Of a stretch of 6,080 nt of DNA, positions 5,601-6,080 are shown in pieces (the first letter of the stretch is position 1; the number at the start of each line of letters is the position of its first letter). Origin of the DNA: an uncultured Ruminococcus sp. (GTDB lineage: Bacteria > Bacillota > Clostridia > Oscillospirales > Ruminococcaceae). The stretch covers positions 1 through 6,080 of the forward strand of contig CAMOEP010000154.1 of assembly GCA_946612185.1 (NCBI GenBank). The letters are read 5' to 3'. Both the position numbers and the translations under genes were made by a program. Below the pieces are notes generated by a model. That model searched no databases, was not told the origin of the DNA, and was given only the letters and a program-made list of their open reading frames with translations.

Positions 5601-6020
5601 TCATGGTGCGGAAACGGTTCTGATGACTATTTCCTCGACCTTGTTACCGATCAGTCCGGCAGCACTCTTACCACATGGGGAAACAGCGTGGTAAACGGCA
5701 AAAACGGCATAAAGGAAACCGCCGTTAAGCTGAACTATGTCCCCTCCTACAATAAACCCGCTTCTCCGGAAACAGGAACATGGTATTTTGATGACATAAA
5801 GCTTTTCCGCAATGTAAAGGGCGATGCCACACTTGATGAAAAGGTAACAGTTTCGGATATTGTAGCCGTACTCCAGTATGTGTGCAACAAATACAAGTAC
5901 CCGCTTTCAGAAAGGGCATTAAACAACTCCGACGTTTACAACACAGGCGACGGACTTACCGCTATGGACGCTTACACGATACAGGCACTTGAAGCAGGCG
6001 TTATAGCATCATTGGATTGA
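2652..6020 (+). CDS. Secreted cellulosomal tandem-GH5 enzyme, probable beta-mannanase
   Basis: This 1122-residue exported glycoside hydrolase probably cuts mannan or glucomannan (GH5_8-like). Order: signal peptide 1-26 (cleavage near ANA-AG); CBM11-like beta-sandwich 29-168; Thr/Pro/Ser linker; first GH5 about 197-500; beta-sandwich module of unclear family 527-694; Thr-rich linker; second GH5 about 727-1035; a lone beta-strand GTWYFDDIKLF (1042-1052); dockerin about 1056-1122. GH5 landmarks of domain one: R247, H283, acid/base E323 (NEWQG), H389 and Y391 (HMY), nucleophile E419 (GEFG), W448/W450. Domain two: R774, H816, E855, H920, E950, W983/W985. Both therefore look active. Family knowledge: the dockerin attaches the enzyme to scaffoldin cohesins outside the cell. 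The first dockerin loop (D1058 onward) is regular; the second is irregular. Mannanase specificity is inferred from motifs such as HDFTG and DAPGWGQ; another GH5 activity is possible. The control region is shared with the divergent LacI-type gene. Confidence 0.92.
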   Translation: MKKTISALTAFIMTASSLAASLPANAAGSNIFDDFESYADTDELLKTYSTNAKSQLSLAKNDGNAALRFDYAFGEQGCPGVKSSASPQDWSSFDGISFMMNSDGSGNLTTVQFVDANGVHWECTKALSDTSGWKEVEIAFSEFTPASGENTSAPDLSSVTGFSVFANQDTAQTTAPADTPEQSSVTTSTVPVVVNSDGSMHVAGGKLYDGDGNEFIMKGVNLPHDWYAGYTKTSIDAVADLGANTVRIVLGEGSKYTRTSADELADIINWSKSKGLVCILELHDFTGSDDPADITDKAVGYWKEMADLINANKDHVIVNIANEWQGTWNKGSLWSDTYCAAVKELRSAGLETAIMVDASGYGQETEPMERDCKKVLESDPDRNIIFSYHMYSVVGSTKETIVNAIDGITDQGVCLAIGEFGYWQNNMDVDERSLVDYCEEKDIGWLAWSWKGNGGIDVPLDMSEDWEGKKLTDWGAWVFGGKNGIQETAKLAYTLKGYDGEMINYSGDYVPSPGDPGNSSGNTAGGFTWAYPEASFEGTLNTDVSSDGVITINYENITDTVGAGVQTETRPGEGKGMDFSGKSGAKAVLTNKSDKDIHVTLVMKNGSDWLWAENGGSDLPGGNGGEMVIPAGKTVTVYYSFTQSTWKTASSGWTYTDKLSYLDDVRAIAFKVYAGSGDTASGSLEISDFEILGGTSEITTTASENAQEVTVTTTAENTSSGGNGKGMYISGNSLYTADGRKFIMRGMNIAHTWFKDYTLNAIDKSAEYGSNATRIVLADGTYAANGWQGTFDDASTVEALIRECRKNGQVAIVEYHNGTGGDDTKYVDQAVAYWLDMADMLNKYSDCCIVNILNEWQGTWNLPTYAPTYQKAIETLRNAGLKNVIMVDAPGWGQDAATMYNNASSILSADKDGNTMFSIHMYAVAGESSSKVKENIDNTLAKGVCLVIGEFGCNHMMSGQMYDVAYQTIMDYSQQKDVGWLAWSWCGNGSDDYFLDLVTDQSGSTLTTWGNSVVNGKNGIKETAVKLNYVPSYNKPASPETGTWYFDDIKLFRNVKGDATLDEKVTVSDIVAVLQYVCNKYKYPLSERALNNSDVYNTGDGLTAMDAYTIQALEAGVIASLD
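3240..4151 (+). repeat. First copy of the duplicated GH5 coding unit
   Basis: This segment encodes residues 197-500 and is homologous to 4830-5756 (residues 727-1035). The two proteins align along their whole length with catalytic residues offset by 531-532 positions, and look roughly half identical by eye. Short patches are nearly identical in DNA (3615-3638, 3885-3914, 3981-4001), while much else has diverged. Confidence 0.85.
4230..4733 (+). other. Inter-catalytic beta-sandwich module (possible CBM)
   Basis: Residues 527-694 lie between two Gly/Ser/Thr-rich linkers. They contain aromatic-rich patches (WAYPEASF, DWLWAENGG, SGWTYTDKLSY) and end with the strand pair VRAIAFKVYAGS and SGSLEISDFEIL, common in carbohydrate-binding jelly rolls. 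Binding to mannan or cellulose is plausible given the neighbours. I cannot assign a CBM family from sequence alone. Confidence 0.55.
4830..5756 (+). repeat. Second copy of the duplicated GH5 coding unit
   Basis: Residues 727-1035 form a second complete GH5 barrel, homologous to 3240-4151. It keeps both catalytic glutamates (E855, E950) but has HN (816-817) where copy one has HD (283-284), a different beta2-alpha2 loop (GTYAANGWQGTFDD) and several extra cysteines (for example in DCCIVN and GEFGCNH). The differences suggest altered substrate preference, not decay. Confidence 0.85.
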
Positions 6021-6080
6021 TATCAGATTTAGGGCGTGTTGACACTAATCCTAAAGCGCATCTTTTTGGCAGAATTTTAC
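6021..6080 (+). other. 3' flank with imperfect hairpin and T-run
   Basis: TTTAGG (6028-6033) pairs with CCTAAA (6050-6055), enclosing GTGT/ACAC (6036-6045). TTTTT follows at 6063-6067, 7 bases after the stem. This could be a poor terminator for the enzyme gene. It could also be the edge of a mobile or repeat element starting near 6031, which the window cuts off. Neither reading is strong. Confidence 0.3.

Overview
The window looks like a cellulolytic gut or rumen Ruminococcus (R. flavefaciens / R. champanellensis type) or a close uncultured relative. The evidence is a secreted multidomain GH5 enzyme ending in a two-repeat dockerin of ruminococcal style, Gram-positive promoters and ribosome binding sites, and moderate GC. 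The genus is an inference from the dockerin and gene style; no search was run.

Layout: (1) 1-921, plus strand: 3' part of an AT-rich gene for a Sel1/TPR-like repeat protein, open at the left edge. (2) 922-1188: non-coding or degenerate DNA with one short hairpin and a possible decayed minus-strand reading frame. (3) 1189-2187, minus strand: complete LacI/GalR-family regulator with a good ribosome binding site and a perfect TTGACA-17-TATAAT promoter. (4) 2188-2651: a dense divergent regulatory region. It holds the lacI-type promoter with a palindrome in its spacer, a first rightward promoter followed about 65 bases after its predicted start by a strong intrinsic terminator (predicting a roughly 95-nt RNA), and a second rightward promoter for the enzyme gene. 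Both rightward promoters carry the same tandem motif at 23-bp spacing. (5) 2652-6020, plus strand: a 1122-residue secreted protein with two diverged GH5 catalytic domains (probably beta-mannanases, GH5_8-like), a beta-sandwich module between them, and a C-terminal dockerin. (6) 6021-6080: short tail with an imperfect hairpin and a T-run.

How it fits together (inference): the LacI-type protein probably represses its own promoter and the enzyme promoter through related AT-rich operators, and a mannan-derived sugar would relieve this. The enzyme is exported and docked to a cellulosome-type scaffold, where it cuts mannan or glucomannan in plant cell walls. The small RNA shares the promoter motif and so may be co-regulated.

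Most notable: (a) the N-terminal CBM11-like module appears to lack its last beta-strand, and that strand is found about 870 residues later just before the dockerin, as if the whole GH5-linker-module-GH5 block was inserted into a loop of the binding module; (b) the predicted small RNA with C-rich unpaired stretches in the divergent region; (c) the shared 23-bp-spaced motif at two promoters plus a related palindrome at the third.
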